Positions 45,516 through 57,300 are shown, counted from the stretch's first letter. The stretch: 64,000 bases of DNA from Thamnidium elegans (GCA_025201345.1 JAIXMG010000030.1:372001-436000), one strand, 5' to 3'. A program made the numbers and translations. The notes: generated from the letters alone by a model not told the origin.

Positions 45516-48500
45516 TTAAAATCGACATAATGTCATGGGTTCCGCAAGTATAGTTATATACTGTGTTTTAGTCTCGTCTCCTATAGCTTTAAGTTCAAAA
45601 TAAAGGGACGAAGAATAACTGTGATAAACTATAGAAATCATATAAGGCGTATCTTGATTTATCTTCAATGTATTTACAGTATCTAAATATAAACTCTCTC
45701 CAAATTTTTCAGTTGTATGCTCTAAACCAATAGGTTCACCGAACCTTAAATTAGCAACTGGCTTAAGTTTAAAGAAAACTATTGAAGTATATGTAAGTTA
45801 AAAAAGCAATATCCTTTATATGATTACCTACGTAGACAAAAAAAAGAGCCGACCTCTTCTTGTTTCATATTCAAATAAAATACTCGATTTAATTGCCTTT
45901 CATTTATTTTGTCTCCCTTCTTGAACAATAGAAATACTTTTTCGTCATCGATTAAAATGGTGTTCCAATCCTCCCTGTTGCTTTTAAGTAAAATGGAAGT
46001 ATTATCAGGAGAGTTTCCAAAACCTAAACCGAAGTTTTCACTATAAACCTGACGTAAAACGCCCACTTGAAATCCTTTATATGAACATGGTTCTTGTTGA
46101 AGAATAGGCTGAATTAGTAGATTTGATAATTTTGGTATAGTATAGTGATCTACGTCAATTCTGTGCTCATACATAAAATACTCGATTTCTTCATCTAGTA
46201 CTTTCATAAGGATATGTTGGAACTGTGGATTATAATTGAAGCGTATCAGGTGAAACACATATTGAATATTTCTATAGTTTCCAAAGAGTTGCTTATTTAT
46301 CAAGGAGGTAAATACAAGAGAGACAATATCTTGTAGAACTGGTTGGAAAGAAACCTCTGTAATATCATTCACTGTTAAACAAACTCTGCAATTACATGAA
46401 TTGCTTAGATATTCAATGGTTTTGTCTGCTTTTTGCGTGGTCAAATTCTTGTAAAAAATGTAAATTAAAATTTTAGATAAAAAGAATGATAATCACTAAC
46501 ATTATTTTAGATTACTTACATCTCTAGATATGTGCTTCTTAAGATTATTTGTAAATTCTGTTTGATTTTCTAAAGAGAATATATCTAATAATTCGTTGTC
46601 GTTATATCCTTTATGTGCGTCACATAGTTGAATTAGACTGCTATCTTCTGTAATATTACTCCATATGTTGAAGCACAATGAGTCGTATATATTAGGAATA
46701 GGGATTATTTCTTCTTGGATAACAATTGTTTCCTGATCTTCGTGATCCAAAACAGATTCAGTTACTACTTGATTGAGCGTTAGCTGTACATAGTCTTCGT
46801 ACAATTGAGCTACCACAAAGAAAGACTTGAGCGGAAATTGTAGTTTGAACGACTGTTGAATTACAGGTAAGAGTCCTTCTCCTTGCGTAGTAATTCTGAG
46901 TTTTTTTAAATCGTCATTTTCTTGTACTAGACTGCTTGCATAAATCATATATCTTAATTCGTCCTCAGTGACAAGTAATCTCTGAAGAAGCATCTTTTCA
47001 ACAGTAATAGCATATCCAATTTTTATATTGACATTACCTCCTGTAATTTTCGGCACTTTTCTTGATACAATCACATTTATATAAATCATATAAATCAGTA
47101 CAAATGCTTTTATGTATACCTGCTGTTGTGTTGACACTAGAAAATCTTTATCATTATGGCTTTCTACGTTTAGTATATTTTCTATTTCAATTAGCATATC
47201 CTTATTTAATACAATAGAAGAAATATTCGATCTATCTGTTAAGTATTCTCCAACAAACGTGATAAATCTAAATGAGCCATTAATTTTTTAATTAGCAGTA
47301 AATACAGTATATACATATATGAATAAACTTACGAATTTTTGACATTTAATGTTACTACTTCTGAAAAAGTAAAGAATGATCCTAGAGAGAGCAAACTAAT
47401 GCTATATTAGTTTAGATACCTACATAGTGTTTTATTCATATCTTACCCGATGTCAGGTACAAAGTAGTCGTGATCCCAGATCCCTTTTACTAGACCATTT
47501 TCGTCTAAAAGTGAGAACGATAAAATTGTAGACTCGAGCAGGATATCTAATTGTAAAAAGTATTACTACTGAAATAATAAAGCATATAATGGTGGTGTAC
47601 CTATATTCATAATGGCATCAGGTTTCGAGTTGTGGAATATTGAAGACGAGGTTGCCGAATGTTCTGTTGATAGTATACGCGGTTTACTGTATATGTTAGA
47701 ATTTTGAATTGCGTTAATCGAGTATCGAAAAGTTCCACGCATGATATCTTGACTATCAATATATTTATATAAAAGGCTTTTAGGTACGATATAGCTGGAG
47801 CTGACAGATATTCGATTATACTCAAACAAAAATCTTGACCATTGTAATAGACCTTGATCTAATTCAATTTCAGAAGTATATTCATCATTAACTTTCAAAA
47901 TGGAGTACTCCTTTGCGATGTTGTTTGAAAGTAATTGTTTCAAGTTATTAGGAAAATGTTTACTGATTTCTGCGCATATATCAAAAGGTCGAATGGATCT
48001 AATACGTTCTTCTTGGTGTTTATCTAGTTTGGATATATTTTCTTCAGTAATGAAAGGTTTCATTAAATAAAAATCTTCATCTTCGTCTTTCTATTATAAT
48101 AATCTGTTAGTTGATATTGTCTGATTAATTTCATGTTACATTACTAACCATATTATAAGTAAAAGTATCATTGCCCAAGTCTTCCATAATATTTTGAATA
48201 GTGCTTTCTTGAGCATCGAAAGATAGTTCGGTCTTTATAAACTCTCTAATACCATTTTTAACATCGTCGGAAGTAAGAGACATTGCATTTGAATTCATGA
48301 TTTTCGGACGCGTTACGGAACCGGAAAAATCAAATAGAGGATTTCCAATTGAGATTAAATCCAACTTGATCGACACTTGATTCTCCTCCACAGCAACAAT
48401 TCTACCCAAAATCGTATTACGTGTCATTTCAGTAAAACAATTATTTTTAGGATCGCTTAAGTAGTAATAGGCAGATTCTATTTCGGAGCAAAATAAAAGC

Positions 48501-49132
48501 CTGTCTTGGTGATCATCTTTTGATATTAAATTGGCTTGAACAAAAATAGGTCGGATTAGAACTTCTCTTATTTCTTCTTCCCACTCCAACGGTACAACAA
48601 ATACGTAGTGGAGTGCACCGCTTTCTTTAATTTCCCTCGAATCTTTAATTAGTTTTTCTATCAATAAGCGAATAAAGTCTGATACCGCTTTTAACGTGAA
48701 TAGGTCATCTTGATCCCAGCTATCTTTGCCCTTATTAAAGAGCTGGTATAATTTCTCTCTGGACACATCGATTTGTACTGTATCTTGTTTGTTATCGTCA
48801 ACGTTTTGGTCTCCCCAACTTAAAACATTAGATCTATGTTTATCATAAGTGATACAACTATCATATCTACATTTTTACAAATTGTTCAAAATCATCGTAT
48901 ATTTTTTATTTTTTTTAGTACTCTATAATTACTCCGTATATGAATTACTGTAATAGACGTCTCTTGCTGAAGTAGAATAACAGTCTATATGAGTCGTATT
49001 CATTCCAAGATCTATACGACGATAAAGATTTTCTTTTAAAAAAACAAAAAATGGGATTATTTTGCTATAAAAAGACTACTTACGAAAAACAGCTAAGTGT
49101 GTATGTTGGAGAAAATCATATACTTTGTCCAT
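45516..49132 (-). CDS. Divergent Hsp70/HSPA12-like actin-fold ATPase, long form
   Basis: Nine exons (49084-49132, 48933-49032, 48149-48866, 47601-48090, 47447-47546, 47333-47395, 46520-47267, 45832-46447, 45516-45778) join in phase to 1048 aa. The N-terminal part resembles the nucleotide-binding domain of HSPA12-type Hsp70s: a phosphate-1-like IDLGMNTTHID, YVFVVPLEWEEEIREVLIRP (in place of the usual VPA-W), and LLFCSEIESAYYYL (in place of LEPEAAA). The remaining half matches nothing I recognise. HSPA12-like families are strongly expanded in Mucorales. Motifs are poorly conserved, so ATP hydrolysis is doubtful. A decayed copy of exon 5 lies at 51,418-51,520. Confidence 0.62.
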
Positions 49133-51417
49133 ACTAATATTTTTGCTAAAGAAAAAGAAGTAAAACGAAGAAAAAGGGGTAAATATATATGTTATTTCGT
49201 GGCCCCGTCTGTTACATCAAATATCGACGGGATATGAAATGCAAAGTTTATTTGCCACTTGTTGCGTCTAATAAAATTGGTATTTTAGTTCATCCGAACC
49301 ACACATTATTATAAAAGTCTATACATATCATAAGTAAAAACAGTGCAATATAGAACTGTTTTCATACCGCGATAATTCTGAAATTGGAGGCCGAATAAAC
49401 AAAAGAAAAAAATCGCCATACCACCTTTGAGTTGCATAAACTATACTTAATCCTAGACTTCTTTGATTTATGTATATCGTACTTAATAATATTACCTTTA
49501 ATACCAAAACTATAATTTCGTTTGTATTTTATTCTCTCTTGATGATACATACCAGCTATATATCTAACACCTTTTGATTACTATTTAAGATCTACTTTGG
49601 ATCTTATTTGACAAACTTAATTATTTACCAGTGTAATTATTAAGATTCCCTGCTAAAGAATATGTTTGGTACACCAGGAAAATCGCCATTTTCCCTTTTA
49701 ACATAAACGCCGTCTATTTTCTCAGGCACGAATTATATAATGTTTTACCAAGCACAATAATCTATACGCGGTCATCTTTAACACAACCAATTCAGCTGTC
49801 ATTGAATTCAAATCTCATTTTTATATAAAATAACAATCCTTTTTCAAATTAATAAAAATCATCTTATTTTTGACTTTTAGTGAATTTATAAGGCTCATAT
49901 TTAACAATATATCACTTGGTTTAAAAGAGAAATAAAGTTCTTGGTTCTGCAGGTGTAACCAATTCTTTCTCTTCCTTCTCTCCAACTAATTAAATCGCAA
50001 AAGGCAAATCTTGACCTGGCTTAGCATCTTTTTTTTTTTTCGTTAAATGAATTTCAAAACTTTTAGAAATCAAAGTAATAGAAAAGCATCTTTTAAAAGA
50101 AGTTAAGCTGTCACTTTAAACGACCCAACTTGTAATATCCTTAGGCTGGATATAAAACAGATAGCCCTTACTTGATAAGAGCAGAGAGAATAGAAATAAA
50201 AATTATTTATGCTGTTGTATCCAAGTAATATACAGTGATATAATTTATACATAGTTTTACACAAAACTACACAAATATAATATTAGCTATCGTATATGAA
50301 CCCATTTAGCTTATAATTATAATACGTTTTATACCTTCTTATTTATTTCTAAAGTCTATAAAAAAGGCTCTAAATTTCCATCAATAAACAATAACCCTTT
50401 TTATGTCTGATAAAACTTTCTGTTCTTTCTTATTTTTCTTTTATTTTTTGATATTTATCGTTAAATATCACATATGTATCTGAATTTTGAAATAAAATTT
50501 CTCAACTTGCAATTTCGGTTACGAAGCATTGCTTCTAACCCTAAGCCCGCTTCTTGTAAGGAAGGAGTCGGTTTTATTTCTAAAATAAGTATTGGATTGA
50601 CTAAGTATTGTTGCGGATTGGGAAAACGTTTGGTCGAATAATATTGTAGCTATCTTTTTCATTACGTCAAAGCCTATCTAATAAACAAATAAAGAACCAA
50701 TGATTCTCTTTATACAAGCTTAATTTTTAGATACCTTTTATCTTCATATTATACTATTTGATTATTCATCTTTTTTTTCCGTGTTAAAGATGTACTTTAC
50801 TAGCCTATTAGTGAAAATAATGTATCTATCTGCAAAGTCTCTTCTTTATCTATTATATCTTCATAAACTAAATCTACCATTTTCAGACATCCAACTAAAC
50901 AGAGAACGTATTATATTTTTGACGAGAGATGTAAGTGAACAGGTTTACTTAATTTCCAATTCAACTTTCAGTGAGGGAGCAGTGGCTAATTTTGTGCATG
51001 AACAATGTTTGATCTCAGACAGATATGAAAACATGTGATTCTTTTTGTAAAGAACACACCACTTTGCTGCTATTATAGATAAAAAGAAAACTTTTAGATT
51101 AAAAAATAATTTTGTGTTAGGGTACTGAAAACATTAGTTGACCAAGATCAAGTGAATCTTTTTTTTCTTTCGGTTAATGTGAAGAGATTCAGTTAATAAA
51201 GGAATATACTATACTTGGAAAAAAAAATATGGTTCCTTCTTCTTTTATTAATGCCGTGTGTTGTTATCTAATACTCTCAGACGTCTGCGCAACAAATTAA
51301 ACCAAATACTGTCATATTCAGTTTGACAACATAATTTTTCCTTAATAGTATAACTCTTTATATGAAAAATCTCGATTGTATTGAATTTAAAGTGTATTCT
51401 CATTAGAAAATATACCG
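49133..51417. other. Gene-poor AT-rich region
   Basis: No gene recognised. An 85-codon plus-strand ORF at 50,781-51,038 lacks any known domain, although its end (FSEGAVANFVHEQC) is protein-like in composition. Confidence 0.5.
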
Positions 51418-51520
51418 TAATGTCAGGAATGAATTATTCGTGGTTCCAAATTTCTTTTACTAAACCATTTTCATCTAAAAGTGAAAGTGATAACACTGTC
51501 GACTTGAGAGAAATGTTTAG
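51418..51520 (-). pseudogene. Relic of an HSPA12-like exon
   Basis: About 95 bp align by eye, at roughly three-quarters identity and in the same orientation, to exon 5 of the HSPA12-like gene (47,449-47,546). Shared landmarks are ATGTCAGG, CTTTTACTA.ACCATTTTC and TCTAAAAGTGA. Flanking exons are absent. Confidence 0.65.
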
Positions 51521-51849
51521 TCGTAAGAATATTAGCATTGAAACTATAAGTCACATAGTTTGATATATCCCAATATACATTATTTTCGCTTTTTTTTTCT
51601 TTTCTCTGTTTTCTAATAATCATACTCAATAAGACGAGTATTATTTTCATTCCGTTTATTATCACATCACTTTTCAATAAGTCTCTTTTATTTTCTTCTG
51701 TTACACATTTTCATTACTTTTAATTTCAGAACCAAAATTACCCCTTTTTCTTTTAGTGTTGATACAACTCGGGATTAATTTAGAAGTGTAGATTTCGGGG
51801 GAAATATTATTATAAAACACAAGGTCAATAATAATAAATAGGAAAGTTT

Positions 51850-52908
51850 AAGTGAGCACCAGACTATATAGTTGTCAACTTAGTTATGTGGTTTATTTAT
51901 TAGTTTATTCGAAATGGTATTAGACGTCTTGTCTTCACTAAGGGACTATCAAGCGATGTTATTTAAAACAAGGGGATAATCAAACAAAATGATAGAGAGA
52001 GGGTAATACAATAAAATCGTATAAAGTAAAGTTTATTTAAAATAATAGTTTTGGACCGTTCGAATAGTATATCAGCAATGAATCTTTAGAAAGGTAACTA
52101 GGAAATGTAATTGAATACAGATGGTAGCTATACAGTGAAAGATAAAAAAGGGATATAGAAAGACAAACAAGTGAACACTAAGATATTTTACGTCTACGCT
52201 CCCTTTTATTAAAGAAAGAAAAAAAGAACGGCATTTATACTTTTGCCAGAAGTTGGTGTTACCCTAGACATAATTTGGGTGTAACAGTGTAATTATTCTT
52301 TATTTTATTCTCTATTTTTATTTCAGATTATTAGTTACTTTTTATTCTTAATCTCCGTTTCTGTTACACTTTCTAGTCATTTATCCTTTATTATCCTTTT
52401 TACATCATATTTCTACACTATTATTCAAAGTTTATCCTTCATTTAACATCAGATATGTTACTCCGTCTACTTATTTTTATTTTTACAATACCTTTTAGTT
52501 CTTTCTGATTGCAAAAACATCAATTTATTTATATTATTAGTCAACTAGAACAAAAACAACACATTTAGTTTAGAAAGTTTATCCATTACAACCATCTTAG
52601 AATCAAAAGGAACATATTTATTCCTGATATCAAAGATATTTTACAAGATTCAAAGGATGTCCTGACCGAAACCTTTGAATATAAATACCACATAATTTTA
52701 CTTATTAAATAAATCTTATCTTATTTTTCGCCTATATTTTATACTCTATATTTTCAGTTTCTTACTTATAAAGATCCCTTGAATTATATTCTTTTATTAT
52801 ATAATTCTCTGTAAAACTTATTATCTTTTTATTTTATTTTCTCTACGTATTATATCTTTTATATAATACATTCTCTTAGTTGGACAACTATAAACCTGGT
52901 GCTCACTT
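51850..52908. repeat. Non-coding sequence bounded by 34-bp inverted repeats
   Basis: The left end AAGTGAGCACCAGACTATAT... and the inverted right end AAGTGAGCACCAGGTTTATA... match over about 34 bp with few differences. The 1.06-kb interior is AT-rich without ORFs. It could be a non-autonomous transposon. Confidence 0.5.
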
Positions 52909-53050
52909 TCAATTTATTAAACTTATAAAATAATATCTTTTATTTTATACCTTACTTATTATCTATATTACAAATAACCACTACTCCATGTTAATCAATA
53001 GATAGTGTGGTAAAGTGTAAAAAGAGTATAATAAGGTAATAGTAAGAAAA

Positions 53051-53450
53051 GTGAGCATCAGTTCCTGTTTTATAAGTAGAACGACTTAAGTAATAAAGTA
53101 GAATAAAAGATTTAGGTAAAAATACAATGGAAAGTAAGATCCAAGGGAATTCAAGTACAAAATAAAATAAAGTAATAAAGATAAAATAAAAGAGCTTGCT
53201 TTTAAAGGTCTTTTATAAAATAAGGGAAGTATAAGATTAAATTATTTACAAAAAGTGAATTATATTTTATTAAATAAAAGTTGAAGGTATTTATATCATT
53301 TTTAGTTTCCTTAATTAGGTTTTTTTTTTTTTTTTTAAATTTATAACAACTGTTAGAAATTTGGAATTTGTTAATTGATGTTACGTGGTGTAAAATAAAA
53401 TAGTATAAATAGTGAGCACCAGTTCCTGTTTTATAAGTAGAACGACTTAA
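53051..53450 (+). repeat. Two direct copies of a 39-bp repeat
   Basis: Copies at 53,051-53,089 and 53,412-53,450 start GTGAGCA(T/C)CAGTTCCTG and differ at one base. Their first twelve bases are the same as the termini of the 51,850-52,908 inverted-repeat sequence. Each is followed by related sequence including AATTCAAG..GAATC-type motifs. Confidence 0.7.
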
Positions 53451-54025
53451 TGGTAGAAATATAATTTAAATAAAATTAAAAGGATACAATGAATCTTAAA
53501 TAATTCAAGGGAATCAAGCTACGAGTAAATATGGATAGAAGGGGATAAAATAGTAGTAAAAAAAAATTAGAATAATCAAAAAGAAAACCCTTTTTATGTA
53601 TTTAGTTAAGTAGTAAGTTAATGGATTTTTTTTTTTTTTTTTTTTTATTTGATAATTCGTTTGGTATTTATATGTTTTTTAAAAAGAGATGACAAGATAT
53701 TGATAAATTATTTGTATGGATGAATCCACGATTTGCTTCATCCAAAATCAAAAAGGGAAAATAGTATTTTGTCGTGTGTCAGGTTCTCAGACACAAGTGT
53801 AACCTCAAATTATATTATAAATATTAATTGTATACAAAATAAATAAAGATCATCTTTTATTCTCTTAATCAAATCTATTGTATATCCTATTTCAACTATT
53901 GTACCTTTAACTATTAGCGTGAGCAAGACACGTGTAACAGAGGTTTGATTTCTTGTGTTAGGACAACAAGGACGATCAAAAATAATATAAACATCTCACG
54001 ATAATAACGAAAAATAAAAAAAAAT

Positions 54026-54098
54026 TGGAGTAGCTGGGCGTCGATCCCAGTGCCTCTCACATGCTAAGCGAGCGCTCTACCATTTGAGCTACAACCCC
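54026..54098 (-). tRNA. tRNA-Ala (anticodon AGC)
   Basis: The minus strand folds as a cloverleaf. The acceptor is GGGGTTG/CTACTCC with the G3:U70 wobble that marks alanine tRNAs. The D arm is GCTC...GAGC, and the anticodon arm CTCGC-TTAGCAT-GTGAG has AGC in the loop. The T arm is CTGGG-ATCGACG-CCCAG with discriminator A. There is no intron. One U-U mismatch (6:67) is present in the acceptor. An A box and B box are in their usual places. A Ty3/gypsy-type LTR begins 13 bp upstream of its 5' end. Confidence 0.95.
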
Positions 54099-54463
54099 AT
54101 GAGTCCATATTTGTCAGATCAGAAAAACAGCCAAATAGAGCCAATCAAAATCAGGCAAGCCCGGTCCGGTCTTTAACGTCCGAGCCAATGAAGTTCGGGT
54201 CGGACCACATAACTATGGACACCCCAAGAAATAAAAGAAGATTCAAACCCACCATTCCAAAAAGAAGAGTTAAGAAGTCACGTGTAAACTTATTAGAAAA
54301 TATAAATAACCGATCTTAGGCTGCGCCATCAAACCGCAGTATACTTAGTATACATGTACTACATTGTATAGATAACCGCAGCAATTATAAACAATATAAA
54401 TATCCCCCTTAGAATTATTATTAAATAAAATTATCTTTTATCTGCTATTTAAACTTACTTGTA

Positions 54464-54676
54464 CAGTGACTCACAAAACTGTCCCAATGTTTGGACATTT
54501 TTTTTAAACGACAAACCAGTATATATAATTGGCAAATAAAGTATCCTTTGTTATACCTCGTTCGATAGAGAAAACTGTCCTCTTTCCGAAGAAGTACTTA
54601 TGTTGTATAAGTAAGGTCACGTGAGATGATTTAAACGCAGCTAAAGTTAAACTATTTATTGGGACAGTTTTGTGAG
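54464..54676 (+). repeat. Left TIR of the Tc1 element
   Basis: The outer part carries CTCACAAAACTGTCCCAAT and the inner end carries its inverse, ATTGGGACAGTTTTGTGAG (with small differences), so the arm itself has inverted ends. Confidence 0.92.
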
Positions 54677-54714
54677 ATATAAAAAAAAATAATCATTTTT
54701 ATTTTATTAATCTA

Positions 54715-55746
54715 TTAATATTTAGTCCATTTTCCTTTTGCTTTTAAACAAGCATGGATGCGTTTAGACATACTTTCGATGCATTTTTGACACTCTTCTG
54801 GCTTAATTTTATTGTACCAAACGTGAGAAACTCGTTCATTTAAATCCTCCATGCCTTTCGGTGCTGAATCATAATCGTTTAATCTACGTTTCAATAATGA
54901 CCACATATTTTCGATTGGATTCAATTCTGGTGAGTTTGGCGGCCATTCCATAACTTTATAAGACTGTTCCTGAAGAAAGCTTTCGACCAGTTTAGAGGTA
55001 TGTTTTGGATCGTTGTCCTGCTGAAAAATTATTTGGTCACGTCTAAATCCCAATTCGCTGCAAGTAAATTCGATAGTCTTGTCTAAATCATCACTAAGAA
55101 TTTCCTTATAAAGGTTGTTGTCCATGTTACCACTAATTCGACAAATCCAGCCAACTCCGGCGTATGTAATTGCACTCCAGAGCATAGTATTACCGCCACC
55201 ATGTTTGACTTTAAGTTTGCAATGGTGATTATGGAGATCCTCATTCCCTCTGATCCAAACCCATTAACGACCATCAGAATTAAATCGGTTGATTTTTGTC
55301 TCGTCAGTCCATACAACTCTCTTCCAGTCGTCAATTGTCCAATCTTTGTGTGCACGACACCATGCTAATCTTTTTTTAACATGACCATCCGTAAGCAATG
55401 TTTTTTCTGGTTTCTCAATTGCGCCTAATCCCTGACTTCTAAGTGTCCTTCGAACTGTTTCCGAGTTACACTTGATTCCTAGATCGGTTTCTAATTTTTT
55501 TGTGACTTTCACGGCATTTTTAACTCGCTTTCGTGTAACTTGTTGCACACAGTAATGCTTGTCAGTACCGGATAAAAGTTCTGGACGACCCCCCTTTGCT
55601 AATGAATGATCTAAATCAGCTTCCTTACGAATTCTAGATACCGTTGACTTTCCAATTTTAAGTTCCTTTTGAATTTGACGTAGTGAATTGTCTTTTTTGA
55701 GCAATGAAATAACAGAGTCTCTTTTGTTCTTCGATAATTGTTTCAT
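54715..55746 (-). pseudogene. Tc1-family transposase with one internal stop
   Basis: The frame spans 343 codons, with one TAA at 55,264-55,266 between DGR and WVWIRG. N-terminal HTH domains appear first (LKKDNSLRQIQKELKIGKS, then the second with RTLRSQGLG). The catalytic core follows with VWTDETK, FQQDNDPKHTSK and NPIENMWSLLK. Between the second Asp and the Glu there are 34 residues, giving DD34E as in Tc1. The family transposase cuts out and reinserts the element at TA. This copy should not be autonomous unless the stop is a sequence error. Confidence 0.93.
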
Positions 55747-55885
55747 AATGATCTTGCACGGTTTTTTTTACTTACTTTAAGAATTTAATGCTCACCAAAC
55801 GGAATAGGTTGTAGTTTATAAAGCAAACGTACTTTCTGTTAAAGTTATGGTATTATTTTTTTCAGAATTCAAAATTTGCCGCTTC

Positions 55886-56098
55886 CTCACAAAACTGTCC
55901 CAATAAATAGTTTAACTTTAGCTGCGTTTAAATCATCTCACGTGACCTTACTTATACAACATAAGTACTTCTTCGGAAAGAGGACAGTTTTCTCTATCGA
56001 ACGAGGTATAACAAAAGATACTTTATATGCCAATTATATATACTGGTTTGTCGTTTAAAAAAAATGTCCAAACATTGGGACAGTTTTGTGAGTCACTG
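55886..56098 (-). repeat. Right TIR of the Tc1 element
   Basis: Inverted partner of 54,464-54,676 with the same internal two-ended structure. Confidence 0.92.
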
Positions 56099-56197
56099 TA
56101 TACTTCCTTAAAAAAGAAGTATAACTATTTAAACATATAACTGTATTAGGCGAATCCCTGGGTCCTAATACTGACAATTGGTAGCACCAGACGTAAA

Positions 56198-57299
56198 ATG
56201 ACTGATAATTCAAGAAATGCAGGCTCTCTGGCAACTCATGAGGATATGGCCTCTTTAATTAAAAACTTGGCAACCTTGATGAGAGAAGTAAACAAGAACA
56301 AAAATATCAGGGCTAAGGAACCTGATTATTATCATGGTGATCGTGATGCTGTAAAAATTGACGGGTGGATCGCTTCGGTAGAAAACTATATATCTATTCA
56401 AAAAATGAATGGCTGAAACATGGTACCGTACGACTGAGAAACCTGAGGCTGGTGAACCTCCTTTAGGTTGGCTAGTTTTGAAAAGACTTTTAAAAGAATT
56501 TTTCTGTCCGGAAAATTCTGAACTTATAGCTCGAGATCGTATTGCTGGTTTGACACAAACAGGTGATTTATCTAATTACATAAATACTTTTTTAGACTAT
56601 AAATTAGCTATACCTAGCATGACAGATGTTGAAGCTTGTGATAAATTCATGCGTGGATTAAAAAATGTGGATACTGCTGCTTACGTACGCCAACATTTTG
56701 ATGGTACTTTGAAAACCGCTACTCGTTCTGCCTTGACTCATGATAGTGCTCATGTTTCTCAACAACAACTTGGTTTTTATCGTCCTCCTCCTGCCCGACC
56801 TATTATTCAAACTACTCAACATGTTCGTGATGATCCTATGGAGCTTGACTGGATTGATCGTGGTGGTCGTAGAAACTACCGAGGTAACAATGGTCGTGAA
56901 AACAACTCTCGTTCCGGTAGTCGTGTTACTTCTAGTGGTCGTTGCTTCTACTGTAATAAAACCGGTCATATTAAACGTGATTGTATGGAAAGAAGAAACG
57001 ATATTAAAATGCAAATAAGAAAACTGGACGAAGCCCGCAATAATGGAAATCGTGGTGGAAGAAGTAATCAGAAGTTTAATGTTATGGATTCTCAAATTAA
57101 TGATGATGATAGTGATATTGATGTTAATAAAAATTTAATTAATTTTGACTCTTATTCTACTGTCCCTGTTGATGACTCAATGTATCCTGTTCTTCAACCT
57201 AGTAAAATTAACGAATTGACTCAAGTTACTGAATTAATCCCTATCATATATCCTACGACAATTGATGACATTAATGATGAATTCAACCACCTAGGCTAA
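56198..57299 (+). pseudogene. Retrotransposon Gag with CCHC zinc knuckle, frameshifted
   Basis: The N-terminal part (from ATG 56,198, MTDNSRNAGSLATHED) ends at a stop at 56,414. The frame resumes one phase off from about 56,409 (ETWYRTTEKPEAGEPPLGW). Compared with other fungal Gags the join lacks a stretch of roughly 15-20 residues, so a small deletion is likely. The second part has the retrotransposon Gag helix region, an Arg/Gly/Asn-rich linker and one zinc knuckle (CFYCNKTGHIKRDC, C-x2-C-x4-H-x4-C). It ends at TAA 57,299. Confidence 0.82.
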
Positions 57300-57300
57300 A

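Larger units (their letters stand above)
54464..56098 (-). mobile_element. Tc1-type transposon, complete with 213-bp TIRs
   Basis: The element is flanked by TA on both sides and starts CAGTGACTCAC and ends GTGAGTCACTG. The terminal inverted repeats (54,464-54,676 and 55,886-56,098) are both 213 bp and differ at only a few positions. It encodes one transposase on the minus strand, broken by a single stop. It is inserted inside an LTR. The near-identity of the arms suggests recent insertion. Confidence 0.94.
54112..57299 (+). mobile_element. Truncated Ty3/gypsy-type LTR retrotransposon (5' LTR plus gag)
   Basis: The 5' LTR runs from TGTCAG at 54,112 to CTGACA at 56,176, perfect short inverted ends of the TG...CA type. 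Removing the Tc1 insertion (54,464-56,098 plus TA) leaves about 428 bp. A tract starting TGGTAGCACCAG follows after two bases and is a candidate primer-binding site. A gag gene with a CCHC knuckle follows (56,198-57,299). No protease, reverse transcriptase, integrase or 3' LTR was found in the window, so the element is a fragment. Confidence 0.65.

Noticed and set aside
50781..51038. 85-codon plus-strand ORF
   Set aside because: I considered an HSPA12 fragment but could not align it with the neighbouring HSPA12-like gene.
55264..55266. Stop in the Tc1 transposase as programmed readthrough
   Set aside because: There is no supporting context. A nonsense mutation in a transposon copy is the simpler reading.
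56177..56200. Assignment of the primer-binding site to a particular tRNA
   Set aside because: The TGG start is right, but I could not match the next bases to a specific tRNA 3' end without a tRNA set.
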